From Anniella stebbinsi (taxonomy: Eukaryota > Chordata > Lepidosauria > Squamata > Anniellidae): a stretch of 64,000 nucleotides of DNA. Position numbers and translations under genes: made by a program. Below, in pieces: positions 9,854 through 20,632 of the stretch. The DNA lies in NCBI GenBank assembly GCA_029215795.1, contig JARDYH010000005.1, positions 13,300,001 to 13,364,000 on the forward strand, read 5' to 3'. Each line of letters opens with the position of its first letter. Position 1 is the first letter of the stretch. The notes beneath the pieces are model-generated. The model saw only the letters and a list, made by a program, of their open reading frames with translations, was not told the DNA's origin and did not search any database.

Positions 9854-10861
9854 CCAAGTAAGAACAGTGGTAAAATAAGTAGACACTCTAAATACTGTAA
9901 CAAATTAAATGGGTCCATGTTGCAGGATGAGGTTCAACGGGTTTCCAAGTTTGAAAGGTTAAGGGCTACTAGTTTAAAAATCAATCCTGGATTCCATCTT
10001 GTTCACCCAAAATTATGGATATCAATTAGCAGCTACATCATTCAAAGGAAACTGCCTAGAATTTGGGGGTTGTTCTGATCACCTTTTTAAACATGTTCAG
10101 TATTGTAAATAATGTTGCCGGTATTGAGATATCTCAACCCTTGAAGAGCTGTGCCTGGACAAAACCTATGTCCAGGGCTTCATTTGAAGATGCATGAGAA
10201 ATTAGTCGCTTGCTTACAGCAGGTGTAACCACTGGCCCAGAAGGCATCCTAACCAGCAAAATAGTATTAGCAGAAGAGAAGAGAGGTGGAGCAGAGAGCT
10301 ATGGTTACTCAGAGCCCTTGTCAGGCTCTGAAAGAAACTGGGGTGCCCAACATTGGCATTATAATTGGCAGACTGCGTTTACCAGGCCTAATGTAAGTAT
10401 CAGGAGCCTCGCTTAGCAGCCTGCTTCGTCAGCAGACCACGATCTTCTGCTAGCTGCTCTCCAGTTGTTGCCCACATTCCTAGTTCTACTTCCAGAGGTG
10501 AAAATAAACCATGGGTTGGAAAAACTCAATCCAGATCGAAATTCCAGTATCACCACTCACAGTAATAGCTATGTCATGACGAAGCCTTGGATGGGAACAT
10601 CTACCTGCGGGAATCCTGGCTAAGGAGGAGATTGACATACTTTGAATCTGAAAGCTGTGGAATCTCACCCCACATTATTTAACCCCGTGCTGGAAACGCA
10701 ACAACATAGAATAGCATTTATAGCCCCAATAACGCCATTTGGAGAAAGCAAGGAGCCCCTTTGGTCATCAAAACTACCAGACGAATCAGATGGCACAAAC
10801 CCCAGTACAAAACAGAAGGAAGGGAGATATCCCCAGCCCTCCACACTCCAGCCCAACTTAC
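9847..10861. other. SYN1 intron 5, nothing recognised
   Basis: No exon or known repeat was identified between the GA array and SYN1 exon 5. Open stretches near 10640-10860 are in the wrong context and show no family motif. Confidence 0.4.
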
Positions 10862-10951
10862 CATTTCTTTGTGATTGGGATAGTAGGTCTGGTCAATGAG
10901 TGGGAATTCTTCTGGTCCAAGTTTGCGATGCAGGCGAACCATCTGGGCAAA
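10862..10951 (-). CDS. SYN1: SYN1 exon 5 (domain C)
   Basis: Minus-strand exon of exactly 90 bases between a TTCCAACAG acceptor and a GTAAGTT donor. It encodes [17 protein letters not shown] and then [13 protein letters not shown], residues 225-254 of this protein. This is the highly conserved synapsin domain C, which has an ATP-grasp-like fold and binds ATP and synaptic vesicles. The reading frame joins exon 4 in phase 0. It is the last SYN1 exon in the window. The next one (expected to begin near a TYPVVVK motif) must lie beyond position 1, so the following intron exceeds 10.8 kb and contains TIMP1 in the opposite orientation. Confidence 0.95.
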
Positions 10952-11084
10952 CTGTTGGAAGAACAGTGCGATAAGAGAGGGAACAAGGAAGAATCTTCCA
11001 AATCTGCTAACTCTCCTATTGCCCTCTTCCTCTACTGCTCCCCACACATCCCTTCTTGGAACTGTCTTTAAAGATAGAGGTTCA

Positions 11085-11160
11085 GAACATAAGAGACATG
11101 CTAGATTAGACAAAAGGCCTGTCCAGTCCAACATTCTGTTCTTACGGTAGCCGACAAGCC
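11085..11160 (-). mobile_element. dispersed retroposon 3' end (family R), short
   Basis: The plus strand reads CATAAGAGACATGC, then AGGCCTGTCCAGTCCAACATTCTGTTC. This is the reverse complement of the family at 13580-13827, 30448-30683, 31315-31575, 39795-40000 and 57755-57865. Confidence 0.55.
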
Positions 11161-11194
11161 ACACTTGATGCAGAATCTTGCAACCCACCTATTG

Positions 11195-11672
11195 TCAGAA
11201 GTTCCACTTTGTTGCAGCTGCACTGGTTACCTATCAGCTCCCAGGACCAATTCAAAATGGTGGTCATTACCTTTGAAGCTCTGAAAAGCCGAGGCCTATT
11301 GTACCTCAGAAAGTATATTCCCTCATATGAGTTTTCCCAGGCCCTTAGAGAGGCTTTGCTTCATTTCCCATCCATTTGTGAAGAAGTTTTAGTAAATTGT
11401 GAAACTGGGCCTTTCCAGAGGTGCTACCTTTGTTATAGAATAGCCTCCCCAGGGAAACCTATCAAGCAACTTGTCTGTCTCTCACTATTAAGTTAGTACT
11501 TTATTTATTTATCAAAGTTTTAATTGGCTTTAGTTAGCTGTTCCGGTTTTATAGATTTGTCTTTTTGTCAGCCTGTTTTTAATTTATCTATGTATTCTAT
11601 TTTACTGTTGCTTTTATTGTAATGGGGTGGGGTAAATCTTGTACATACATTCCACTTCCTCTTGAAAAGGCA
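11195..11672 (+). mobile_element. L2-like LINE 3' fragment
   Basis: Encodes LQLHWLPISSQDQFKMVVITFEAL in one frame, matching the LHWLPV...FK-x-L-x-x-TYKAL block common at the end of L2/CR1-group polymerases. Stops and frameshifts follow. It ends in a T-rich, AT-rich 3' tail directly before a hAT-like MITE. Confidence 0.6.
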
Positions 11673-11680
11673 GCCTATAA

Positions 11681-11997
11681 TAGGCTGACCATATGAAAAG
11701 GAGGACAGGGTTCATGTAACTTTCACAGTTGTAGAGAAAAGGGAATTTCAGCCAGTGTCATTTATATGCAATTAGTTCCTGGTGAAATTCCCTCTTCATC
11801 ACAACAGTTAAAGTTGCGGGGACTATACTAGAGTGACCAGATACAAAAGAAGGCAGAGCCCCTGCAACTTTAACTGTTGTGAAGAGGGAATTTCACCAGG
11901 AACTAATTGCATACAAATGACACCAGCTGAAATTCCCTTTTCTAAACAACTGTTAAAGATACATGAACCCTGTCCTCCTTTTCATATGGTCAGCCTA
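11681..11997 (+). mobile_element. double-foldback hAT-like MITE (family H), 8-bp TSD
   Basis: Starts TAGGCTGACCATATG and ends CATATGGTCAGCCTA (perfect terminal inverted repeats). It is flanked by the direct 8-bp repeat GCCTATAA (11673-11680 and 11998-12005), typical of hAT-superfamily insertion. Internally each half is itself palindromic: TTTAACAGTTG...GGGAATTTC pairs with GAAATTCCC...CAACAGTTAAA. Non-coding. Confidence 0.85.
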
Positions 11998-12054
11998 GCC
12001 TATAAAATACTGTAAATAAATCATGAATGTGTCAATGCACTACCATTGATACAG

Positions 12055-13575
12055 TTCCAGTGGAGGTGTCCGGAGCCTCACCTAATCCCGTACTTCGGGA
12101 TCAATTTCAGTTGATGCAGCCTGAGGATGTGGACAAACTGCTTGGAGGGGTGTGGCTGACCACCTGTGTTTTTTATCCTTGCCCATCTTGGCTATGAACA
12201 GCTTGATGGGACGGGAGGAGGAGGAATTGACTGGTTATGCGGAAGAGGCAATTAATGCCTCTGTGCAAAAAGGGGTGATGCCAGCTGGCTTGAAAGAGGC
12301 AGCTGTTCATCCACGCCTTTAAAAATCTTTTATATACCCAGGAGATTTCAACAGCTATCATCCAGTCACTAATATCTCGTTTTGGGGCAACATCTTGGAG
12401 GTGATGATGGCGACTCTGCTCCAGATGCTTTTGGAGGAAGCAGATTATCGAGATTTATTTCAATCTGGCTATAGCTTTGGGTTTCGTACCAAAATAGCCA
12501 TCAACCTGAGTGATGACCTTTGTTGGGAGAGGAAGAGTGATACAACCCTGTTGACGCCCCTTGATCTCTCAGCACCTTTTCATACCATTGACCACGGTGT
12601 CTTACTGGATAGGCTTTGTGGGTTGGGTGTCGAAGGCACGATGATACAGTTCTGCTCCTACCTACAGGGTCAATTTCAAAAAGTAGAATGGGTGGGAGGA
12701 ATTCTACTTAACCCCCCCCCCATGACATTTGAGCTGTGGAATCCCACAAGGGTTCATCTCACCCACCGTGCTCTTTAACATCTATATGAGCCATTTGCTG
12801 AGCTCATGAGGGAATCTGGGGTGATGTGTCATCAATATGTTGATGACAAACAACTCTAGTTCTTGTCATCAGATTCAGGTGAGGCTGACACCAGCGTCTG
12901 GAATTGGTATTGGGCTGGATTCAGGCCAATAAACTGAAGATGAATCCTGACAAGATGAACGCCCTGTATCTAGGCAACCCCCCCCACCTCACTCCCACCC
13001 AGACAGCTACAGATATTGGGCAGTATAGACATTTAATTAATAAATAAATAGAATAAATACATAAAACAAAAAAAGGAGGTAGTTCTCATGTCTGGGAATG
13101 GGTATGCAGCCTGTTCTTGATGGGGCTGCACTCTCCAGGAAAGAACAGATGTGCAGCCTGAGAGTACTCCTGAATCCAGCTTTTGTCACTTGAGGACCAA
13201 GTGACGAAAACATGTCTTTTACCTGCTTTGGTTGGTTTGCCTGCTCCAACTCTTCCTGGACAAGAAATAGTCTGGCCATGGGGATTCATGCCCTGGTAAC
13301 CTCCCAGGTAGATTATTGTAATGCACTGAACAGGGGACTCCCTTTGAAGATAATTTGGAAGTGTCAGCTAGTGGGCTGAATGGAGGGGACAGAATTGTAA
13401 TTGGTACAAGCAGGTGGAATAACATTACACTGATTCTGAAGGAGCTGGACTAGCTGCCTATTCACTTCCAAGCTCAATTCAAAATGCTGGTGCTTACCTT
13501 TAAATCCCTAAACAAAACAACGTGGGACTCTAAAATCTGCAGGAGCCCTTCTCCCTAAATCAGATTGCCTGTGAC
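12055..13575 (+). pseudogene. L2-like LINE reverse transcriptase, degenerate
   Basis: The frame over 12395-12778 carries FQSGYSFGFRTKIAINL, then TPLDLSAPFHTIDHGVLLDRL, matching L2-group reverse transcriptase (QSGFRPGHSTETAL ... DLSAAFDTIDH). After an in-frame stop the same frame resumes, with HQYVDDKQL and the catalytic YVDD at 12836-12847, and IQANKLKMNPDK further on. Later a LPIHFQAQFKMLVLTFKSL block occurs near 13456-13512. Several stops and frameshifts make it inactive. The 3' end is interrupted by another retroposon and resumes at 13828-13945. It lies in SYN1 intron 4. Confidence 0.8.
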
Positions 13576-13579
13576 TTAA

Positions 13580-13827
13580 GAATATCAGGTGGGCATTAGA
13601 CAAATCCATGAAGGAGAAGGCTACTAGTCCTGATGGCCAAATGCTACTTCTAATATCAGAGGCAATATGCCTATGTACACCAGTTGCTAAGGAACATGAT
13701 CCGGGGGGGGGTGCTACTCCACTCATGTCCTACTTCCCACAGGCAGCTGGTTGGCCACTCTGAGAAGAGAATGCAGGGCAAGATGAAACCTTGCTGATCC
13801 AAAACATGGCACTTCATGTTCTTATGA
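13580..13827 (+). mobile_element. family R retroposon nested in the L2 copy
   Basis: Carries TAGTCCTGATGGCCAAATGC, CACCAGTTGCTAAGGAACATG, GGCAGCTGGTTGGCCACTC and ends with CATGTTCTTATG. The same ordered blocks recur at four other places in the window. The host L2 sequence appears to continue on either side, so this is a later insertion. Confidence 0.6.
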
Positions 13828-13945
13828 TAGAGCCTTCTCTGTAGTGACGATTCCCAATTATGGAATATCCTCCTCATGGAGGGGATCACCCTGATATCTT
13901 CAAGAAAAGGCAGCTTAAAAGTATTTAAATAAATAAATGAAACAG
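13828..13945 (+). mobile_element. L2-like LINE 3' end (continuation)
   Basis: Reads ATAGAGCCTTCTCTGTAGTG, then TATGGAATATCCTCCTCATG and a tail of AAATAAATAAATG. The block corresponds to the RAFSV-A-P-LWN-LP end of L2-group polymerases (compare 33640-34250). It completes the fragment beginning at 12055. Confidence 0.55.
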
Positions 13946-13957
13946 ATTAAACAATTA

Positions 13958-14353
<396 letters not shown>

Positions 14354-14491
14354 CTACTAGATCCCAACGATAAATCTCTCTTGCTCCATATATTCACTTT
14401 CCCTTCACCTCCCTCTACCATTTCCCACTGGAAAAGCAATAGATTCCCTGCTGCACTAGATCAACCAGAATGCTAAATAAGCTACAAAATG

Positions 14492-14806
14492 TAGGCTGAC
14501 CAGATAAAACCCAGGTCAGGGCTCATGTTACTTTAACAGTTGTAGAGAAAAGGGAATTTCAGCCAGTGTCATTTGTATGCAATTAGTTCCGGGTGAAATT
14601 CCCTCTTCATCACAACAGTTAAAGTTGCAGGGCCCTGCCTTCTTTTGTATATGGTCACTCTAGTATAGTGCCTGCACCTTTAACTGTTGTGATGAAGAGG
14701 GAATTTCACCAGGAACTAATTGCCTACAAATGACACTGAAATTCCCTTTTCTCTACAACTCTTAAAGTTACATGAGCCCTGACCTGGATTTTATCTGGTC
14801 ACCCTA
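14492..14806 (+). mobile_element. family H hAT-like MITE, near-perfect TSD
   Basis: Begins TAGGCTGACCAGATAAAA and ends TTTTATCTGGTCACCCTA. Flanks are ACAAAATG (14484-14491) and ACAAAATA (14807-14814), one mismatch. The same internal double palindrome as the copy at 11681 is present. It starts 264 bases upstream (in the SYN1 sense) of exon 4, in intron 3. Confidence 0.82.
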
Positions 14807-15365
14807 ACAAAATAGGAACAAAGCATCAGCTTTTGAGTACTTATGGGTTTTGCAGAATTTGCATTAGGAGACCAAACCAGACTTGTTTCAAGCTGGTCTC
14901 ACTTAAAGGTTTCCTCAGCTGCTGAAGGAAAATGAAAGTGTTCTTCATCTAAACGCGGAGTTTAGCCTTCACTGAGCCCCGGGGGTTTAGCACTCCATAA
15001 CGCAGGGACAGATAATTATTGTGTTCTCAGAGACCATTCTATTCCTCCACCACCACCACTCAATTCCCCTCATGGCCCTGCACTGATGGAAAGCTGCTGC
15101 CATGTAACCATAAAGCATTTATACTCAAAGCTTCCTCCACCACTTTCTTCACCATTTACTGTAGATTGCAAAGCCTCCCGGTCATGGCACACCTGGACCA
15201 TGGTGCATCTATGTTATGGTTGTACATGCAGCTGTTGGCACAGGGCTCGTGCCCAAAGAGGTTGGCCTGGCACCAATATTATCCTCATTTAGGCACTAGG
15301 CAAAGACAGGTTTACTTACTCAGGCGTTTTAATAGAGTTTACTTAATTAATTTAGCTTGCTTTAG

Positions 15366-15425
15366 TACAGGGGTAGCAATCTTTTTGGAGTGGGGGGCCA
15401 TATCGGCCCCTGTGCAGAACCCTTC
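15366..15425 (+). mobile_element. hAT-like terminal fragment (CAGGGGT...)
   Basis: ACAGGGGTAGCAATCTTTTT followed by a GGGGGGCCATAT block is the typical left end of CAGGGGTGG-type hAT elements. An oppositely oriented terminus lies at 16083-16140; SYN1 exon 3 is between them. They may be two elements. Confidence 0.45.
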
Positions 15426-15506
15426 GGTGGCTACATGAGTGGTCTGCATTGATAGTGACTGGAGGTGGCTGTGGGGGATCATTCAAATCAGGACCCTGCT
15501 CTGTGC

Positions 15507-15526
15507 GTGCGTGTGTGTGTGTGTGG
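15507..15526 (+). repeat. (TG)n microsatellite
   Basis: Short TG run (GCGTGCGTGTGTGTGTGTGT) in SYN1 intron 3. Confidence 0.85.
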
Positions 15527-15900
15527 TAAAAGGGGACTTGAATCCTCAGCCCACACAATGGTCCCAATCCAGATCAGCCCTTTTCCCTGATCCTGTTTTC
15601 TGCACTGGAAAAAAAAAAAGCTCCCACAGCAGACAATGGAAGTGTTTCCTCCCAATGCAAATAGTAGGCACAAGAGGAAGGGGAATCGTATCAGGATTTC
15701 AGAGCAATATACTGAATAACAGAATTACCAGAAAGAAGAAACAAAACCTTAAAGCATGGGTTTTACTGTGTGTGTGTTTACGTGTGAGTTCCACCCACCC
15801 ACTACCAGCCCCGCCAACTCACACGCCACTGGTACGGAAGTAAACAGAATACACAAACCCAATCATAACGAACAGCTGACAGACACATGTTACCACTCAC

Positions 15901-15992
15901 CTGACTACCTTGACACCGTTACGCATAACCTCCATATCAACGGAGAAGTTGCCGTTAGCATGAGCCACCAGGTTGAGGTCGGAGAACTCTGC
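15901..15992 (-). CDS. SYN1: SYN1 exon 3 (domain C start)
   Basis: Minus-strand exon of 92 bases between TCTCCCAG and GTGAGTGG. It encodes [18 protein letters not shown] then [12 protein letters not shown] plus two bases of the next Arg codon, residues 142-171. It is nearly identical to mammalian synapsin I in the [14 protein letters not shown] segment. Phase 0 in and phase 2 out agree with neighbouring exons. Confidence 0.96.
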
Positions 15993-16082
15993 CTGGGAGA
16001 CACCAACAAAACAAAGCCAAGTGGGGTGAGCATTTGGGCATCACACAGCGCAGCCTGCTGTCCCTATGCTGACTCTACTTAG

Positions 16083-16140
16083 GCCCTTCCAAGATTTTAA
16101 TCTGGCCCTCTGGCCCAAAATATTTCCGCACCCCTGGCTT
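16083..16140 (-). mobile_element. hAT-like terminal fragment (inverted)
   Basis: Ends ATTTCCGCACCCCTGGCTTA; the reverse complement begins with an AGGGGTG-type hAT terminus and a GGGCCAGAGGGCCAGATT block. It faces the fragment at 15366. Confidence 0.45.
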
Positions 16141-16589
16141 AGGGTAACTAGCAAGGGATCAGAATGCGCCCAAAAGCATGCTCCAATCCAAGCAGCATGT
16201 TTCAGGACTGAAAACATAGGCAGGTGGGAACTAGAATGATGCAGCACACTGGTTTTCAAACTGTGTTCTAAGAGACCATGTGGGTCTTCTTTCAGAAGAG
16301 AATGAGAAGATCAGCAGTGCCAAATAAGCTTCCCCGAAAGGCAATTTGCTTGCCCTAACAGTCTTCCCTTACAACGTACTGGAGAGTGTTGTGTGTATCT
16401 TGGTGGCTCCTCTCAGTTCAGGCAGGGAGGCCATAAATCCCAACAGATCTGGCCAGAGACTTAAATGAGCTGCGTTCATTTTTCTGCAAGGTACAGGGGT
16501 TCCTCAGCAGATATTTTCGGGTTCCTTGGCAGATGTGGGGGAAAGCGTCCCCTGAAGGTATAAAGTTTTTTCAAAACACAGAAGTCCAG

Positions 16590-16705
16590 GGATAGTCAGG
16601 CTCAAATCCCCACTCAGCTATGAAGCTCACCGAATGATCCCTGAATGAGATGTCTTGAATGCAGTTCTCATTATCTCTCACAGGGTTGTCGTGGTGATGA
16701 TATCT
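16590..16705 (+). mobile_element. tRNA-derived SINE, MIR/CORE-like, decayed
   Basis: Contains CTCAAATCCCCACTCAGC, TATGAAGCTCACCGAATGA and CTCACAGGGTTGTCGTGGTGA, the ordered blocks seen in the fuller copies at 44945-45190 and 58186-58430. Confidence 0.5.
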
Positions 16706-16959
16706 GGGGGTGGAGGGAGCCCATTATCTTGAATTCCACAGAGGAATTGTCTCTTGTCCCACTGTCTCCAGTAATGTTACTTCAACTTACCATACCTTTC
16801 CCTCAGCCACGTCATCCCAAAATGCCACAATACTTAAATCTAGGATTCAAAATAGTCCATTTTCATGTGTTCAACATTTGCAGTCTGCTATTGCCTATCT
16901 CCATATTTTATTTTGAACACAAAAGTTGAGTTTACTTGGGGTAGACTTTAAACACTTAA

Positions 16960-17140
16960 GAGAACCCATGGTTTGTTGTTGGGTTGTCCGTGGTTAACAA
17001 ACCATGTTTTGTTAGCATAGCTGGGTTCAAACAACCTGATAGTCCGCGGTTCAACAACAACCCAGTTTAATGACAACTCACACTCAACCTGTACTCAACC
17101 ACTGAGCGTGGGTTATCGTGTTGTCTGAACCCAGGCATTG
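16960..17140. mobile_element. foldback element with CATGGTTTGTTG arms
   Basis: CCATGGTTTGTTGTTGGGTT is followed by AACAAACCATG, and GGGTTCAAACAACC faces GTTGTCTGAACCC near 17121. The nested inverted repeats indicate a foldback MITE. A related structure is at 50185-50400. Confidence 0.5.
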
Positions 17141-18675
17141 TCTTCTCGTAACCCTCCCATGTTTTCCCACGGTTTATTCCAACTTTTACTGCAGAAAATC
17201 TGTTATGGAGAAGAAGATGGAATCGCTACAAACACTTTCTGATAGCACTAGGAGCCCTCTCTCTAGAAGCGCCCTCAGAAGCCAGGCAAACATGGAAATG
17301 TTGACCTAACCCGTTAGCTTTGTCTGAGTTTCATTTCCTGATTTCGCTGCGGTTGGTGTGTCCATTATTTCAGAGTTCCCCAGATTCCCCTTCCTGACTT
17401 ACGCAGGGGGTTGCGCCAGCACCTCAACCACAAAACCAACCTCATGACTTTGCCCTGGATTCAGCCACATGCCATAGGGAAGAGGAAGGGAACAAGTAAC
17501 AGCAACTTTCACCATCACTGGAGGGGTCAGCCTGAAACCAAGGTTTCCTCCACAAACACCATTTCCTTTTGTAAACACAATTTGCATTTGCAGGTTCAGA
17601 CATGGGACACTTCCAGACAAAGTTTTGATGGCGCCATTGCCTTGATGCAGTCACAGAATGTTACAGGGGTCCAGATATCGACACCTTCCACTTGTAACCT
17701 TCCTATGGTTTCCTACCACTTCTTCCATGTTTTTCCTTTAACGCAAACGGTCATTTAGGAGAAAAAGAAAGAATAGCTACACAATGCCTTCTAACTGATA
17801 CCATAACATTGATAACAGAGAGGCCTCTGTTTGGCAGCATCCTGGAATGTCCTCAATGACAAATCTGAAGCTGACCGGCCCTTGTGTCAGGGCTAGCTTG
17901 GGCTATAGACAGCAGGACCAGCTCCAAGTTTGAGGGAGCCATCAGCAGAATGCCCTCTGGTAGGTTCCCTCCTAGATCAGTGGGGCCCTGGTGGGCTTTC
18001 ACCAAAGCCTGAGTTATGGGGAAGATATACAGTACTCTTTCATACAGCAAGTAACACCAAATGCAATGAGCCAAATATTACTACATCAGACTACATGTTG
18101 AAACATGTCTGGCCAAATTTGTAATAGTTTTTAAAAACTTCTTAGTATGTAGTGAAATACAAACAAAAATATGCTTCTTAGTATTTCTCAATACATTTGG
18201 CATTGTTATATGTTGTATTAAAGTACCCTGTACAGAATCATTTCTATCTTCTCAACTCGGGTTTTGGTAATTAAGCATTCAGTTAAGGATTATTCTTCCT
18301 TTTTGTTTGTTGAGAACTGGTAGGCTTACGTGGCGGCGGCAGCAATCTGCATAAGCACAGGGCAGCTAAGAGAAGCCATTTAAAATTTCCCACAATGCTA
18401 CGGAGGTACCTCAGGGACATTGTGGAAAATAGTAGCCTGTGCAGTGCGGATCAGAGCACCAGTGGGGTGGGAGGAATTAAAGAAGGTTCAGAACAATCAT
18501 TGGAACTGGATCCTGCTAGAACTCTGGGGGTCCAGAGCTGCCCAAAGATGTTGGATACTGATGGGCACCCATCTAGGCCTAGAGGGTGTGATCTCCTGCT
18601 CAGGGTTACTGAGGTGGAGGAACTGAAAGTCCAGGAAGCAGAGTATCCTGCTCCATTAACCAACCAAAATTCAAG
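17141..18675. other. SYN1 intron 2, nothing recognised
   Basis: No exon was identified. The sequence is moderately GC-balanced and looks unique or ancient; open stretches lack synapsin similarity or splice context. Confidence 0.4.
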
Positions 18676-19040
18676 CAGCTCACTTAGGTCCCCTCTACAA
18701 GAATTCGGTTTGACGCCTGGTTCCCCGATTATGCGCATCTTCTCGCAATCGCTTTTACACCTAAATCCTGTAAACGACACGCGGTGCAGCGCATAACCGG
18801 CAGAATGAAACGCACTTTAAAATGGCTGAAATGCGGAGAATTGCTTGTTTACATGGTCAAAATGCGCTTTAATGGCTGCGGAGTAAAAAAACGCGCTATT
18901 TAACACGCATTCAATAATGCGCATAATCGGACAGAAAACGCGCCTCAACCCCCAATTTGCACTCCGCTCTTGTAGAGGTAAAAAATTTAATGCGCCTTGA
19001 AAGAGCTTTAAATCACTCTTGTAGAGGCACTCTTAGTCAG
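18676..19040 (-). mobile_element. CpG-rich MITE, family A, copy 2 (next to exon 2)
   Basis: Reverse-oriented copy: plus strand starts GTCCCCTCTACAAGAATTCGG, carries GATTATGCGCATCTTC, ATGCGCATAATCGGACAG and GCACTCCGCTCTTGTAGAGG, and ends TCTTGTAGAGGCAC. It lies about 70 bases from the exon 2 donor, so it occupies the start of SYN1 intron 2. Confidence 0.7.
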
Positions 19041-19107
19041 ATTCCAGCCTTAGCCCATGAGGTTCTTAGTTTACGTTTCAGTCCCTAACACTTGGACACA
19101 GACTTAC

Positions 19108-19165
19108 TTGTTCAATTTTTATGTCCATCTCTCCATGAAGTTTCTTCCCCTTGAAGTATTTTGCC
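19108..19165 (-). CDS. SYN1: SYN1 exon 2 (start of domain C)
   Basis: Minus-strand exon of 58 bases between a TCTTCCTAG acceptor and a GTAAGTC donor. The first base completes Trp122, then AKYFKGKKLHGEMDIKIEQ (residues 123-141). This is the short conserved synapsin exon, with Leu, Met and Ile replacing the human Ile, Ile and Val in the HGE-x-DIK-x-EQ stretch. It is small and easily missed by ORF scanning, but both junctions and phases fit exons 1 and 3 exactly. Confidence 0.95.
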
Positions 19166-19934
19166 CTAGGAAGAGAAAGAATGAGAAATTATGTCTCAAA
19201 CCATCCCGAAATTGGATTAATCTCTAGGGTTACAATCCCATTGAGAGACAATATATACCTAAATACATCTGCATACAAACAGGGCTGAATTTGAGCTAAG
19301 CCTATGACGCACACATGTACCTGTTTGAATTAGTGCCAGTTTTCTACCTATTTTAAACCATTAAACTCCACTTCTATGGTAGTCTTTGGTAAAATTAGAG
19401 GAAACCCAGGAATCCTGGCAATAAGGCTGAATTTTAGCTTATTTGTATAGTTATCTCTTACTAAAGAATCTTCTACCCCTGGTCAGCACCTTTTCTAAAG
19501 ACAGGAAAACCTGGCTTCTTTACCATACTTTATTGTAATTTAAAACGTAATTCCAGATTAGATCCAACCCAAGGAAACATACTCAATACAGCTTTCATTT
19601 GAGTCTGTACACGTCACTCTCTTCCAGAATACAATGGTGGTTGTATATAATATAAGTGTATAATTCATTCATTTGTTGCCAAGGAGCCAGGCAACTTTTC
19701 TCCATGTAGTGGTTCAGTCATGGGGAAAATCGCCTTGTCTAATCCCAATATTTTGTTCTTGGAAAAAATGTATCCCTTCCTCCCTATTTTGATCGCTGCA
19801 TAAAATGTGGCTGTATAAATTATCATGGGCACTGATCTCCACACAATATCAGGTGTGAGGAGTGACCCATTTCCTCCATCCTTGGCATTTTGATGCCTGT
19901 GGAATAAAATTGAAATGGTTGTTCCCTTTCCACA

Positions 19935-20255
19935 GGGGTGGAGAACCTTTTTTCTGTCAAGGGACACATTCCCTCAATGCAAGCCAGAGGTGGGTAAAGC
20001 CAAAACCAGTGGAGAGTGGGACTAAAGTCCAAAGTGAGTAGGGCCACCCCTTCTCTCTCTCTCTCCATTTTCCTTCCCTTTCTTCCACCCTCTTTTATCT
20101 TTCTGCCACCCCCTTCTCTATCTGTCTCTCTCCCCCTCTTCCTCCCTGCCCGCCAGGAATGGACAGATCACTCTTGCCATAGGTCTGAACTGATCACTTG
20201 CAGACAGCTTTTGAAATTAGGCCAAGGGCTGCAGATTGCTCACTCCTGCATTAAC
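19935..20255. mobile_element. hAT-like element, decayed
   Basis: Left end CAGGGGTGGAGAACC and right end GGGCTGCAGATTGCTCACTCCTG form CAGGGGTGG-type termini typical of Charlie-like hAT elements. The middle holds a CT-rich run at 20055-20145. Confidence 0.5.
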
Positions 20256-20605
20256 ATGAGGCAAATCAATCAGCTGAGATATTCTCCCACAAAAGCCTCA
20301 TTGAAGTGAAGGGGAGCTGTCCAAAACCCCGGTATTCAACAGGACTTGCCCATGAGAGTGCCAGAGTGGATTGTACTCCCTGGGTCAGATACGTCTGTTT
20401 CCCATTCTGTCAAAATCTGCCACTAAAGGTAGCCACCTCACCTTATTTCACGGAAGAGCCAATTTTAGCCTCTACCAGCAACACCCGTGCTGGCCCTGAT
20501 TGCAACATAACATATCCAGACCTCCAGAAATGCAAGCAATTAGGTCCTCACTAGCCAGTTTCAGGAAGAATACATGTTTTCATGGTAGGCTTCTTTTCCC
20601 CGTTT

Positions 20606-20632
20606 TTGGTGGTGGTGGTGGTGGTGGTTTGT
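20606..20632 (+). repeat. (GGT)n microsatellite
   Basis: Eight or so tandem GGT units. Confidence 0.85.

Noticed and set aside
9594..9857. Minus-strand open frame rich in LSLSLS
   Set aside because: Translation of the (GA)n microsatellite.
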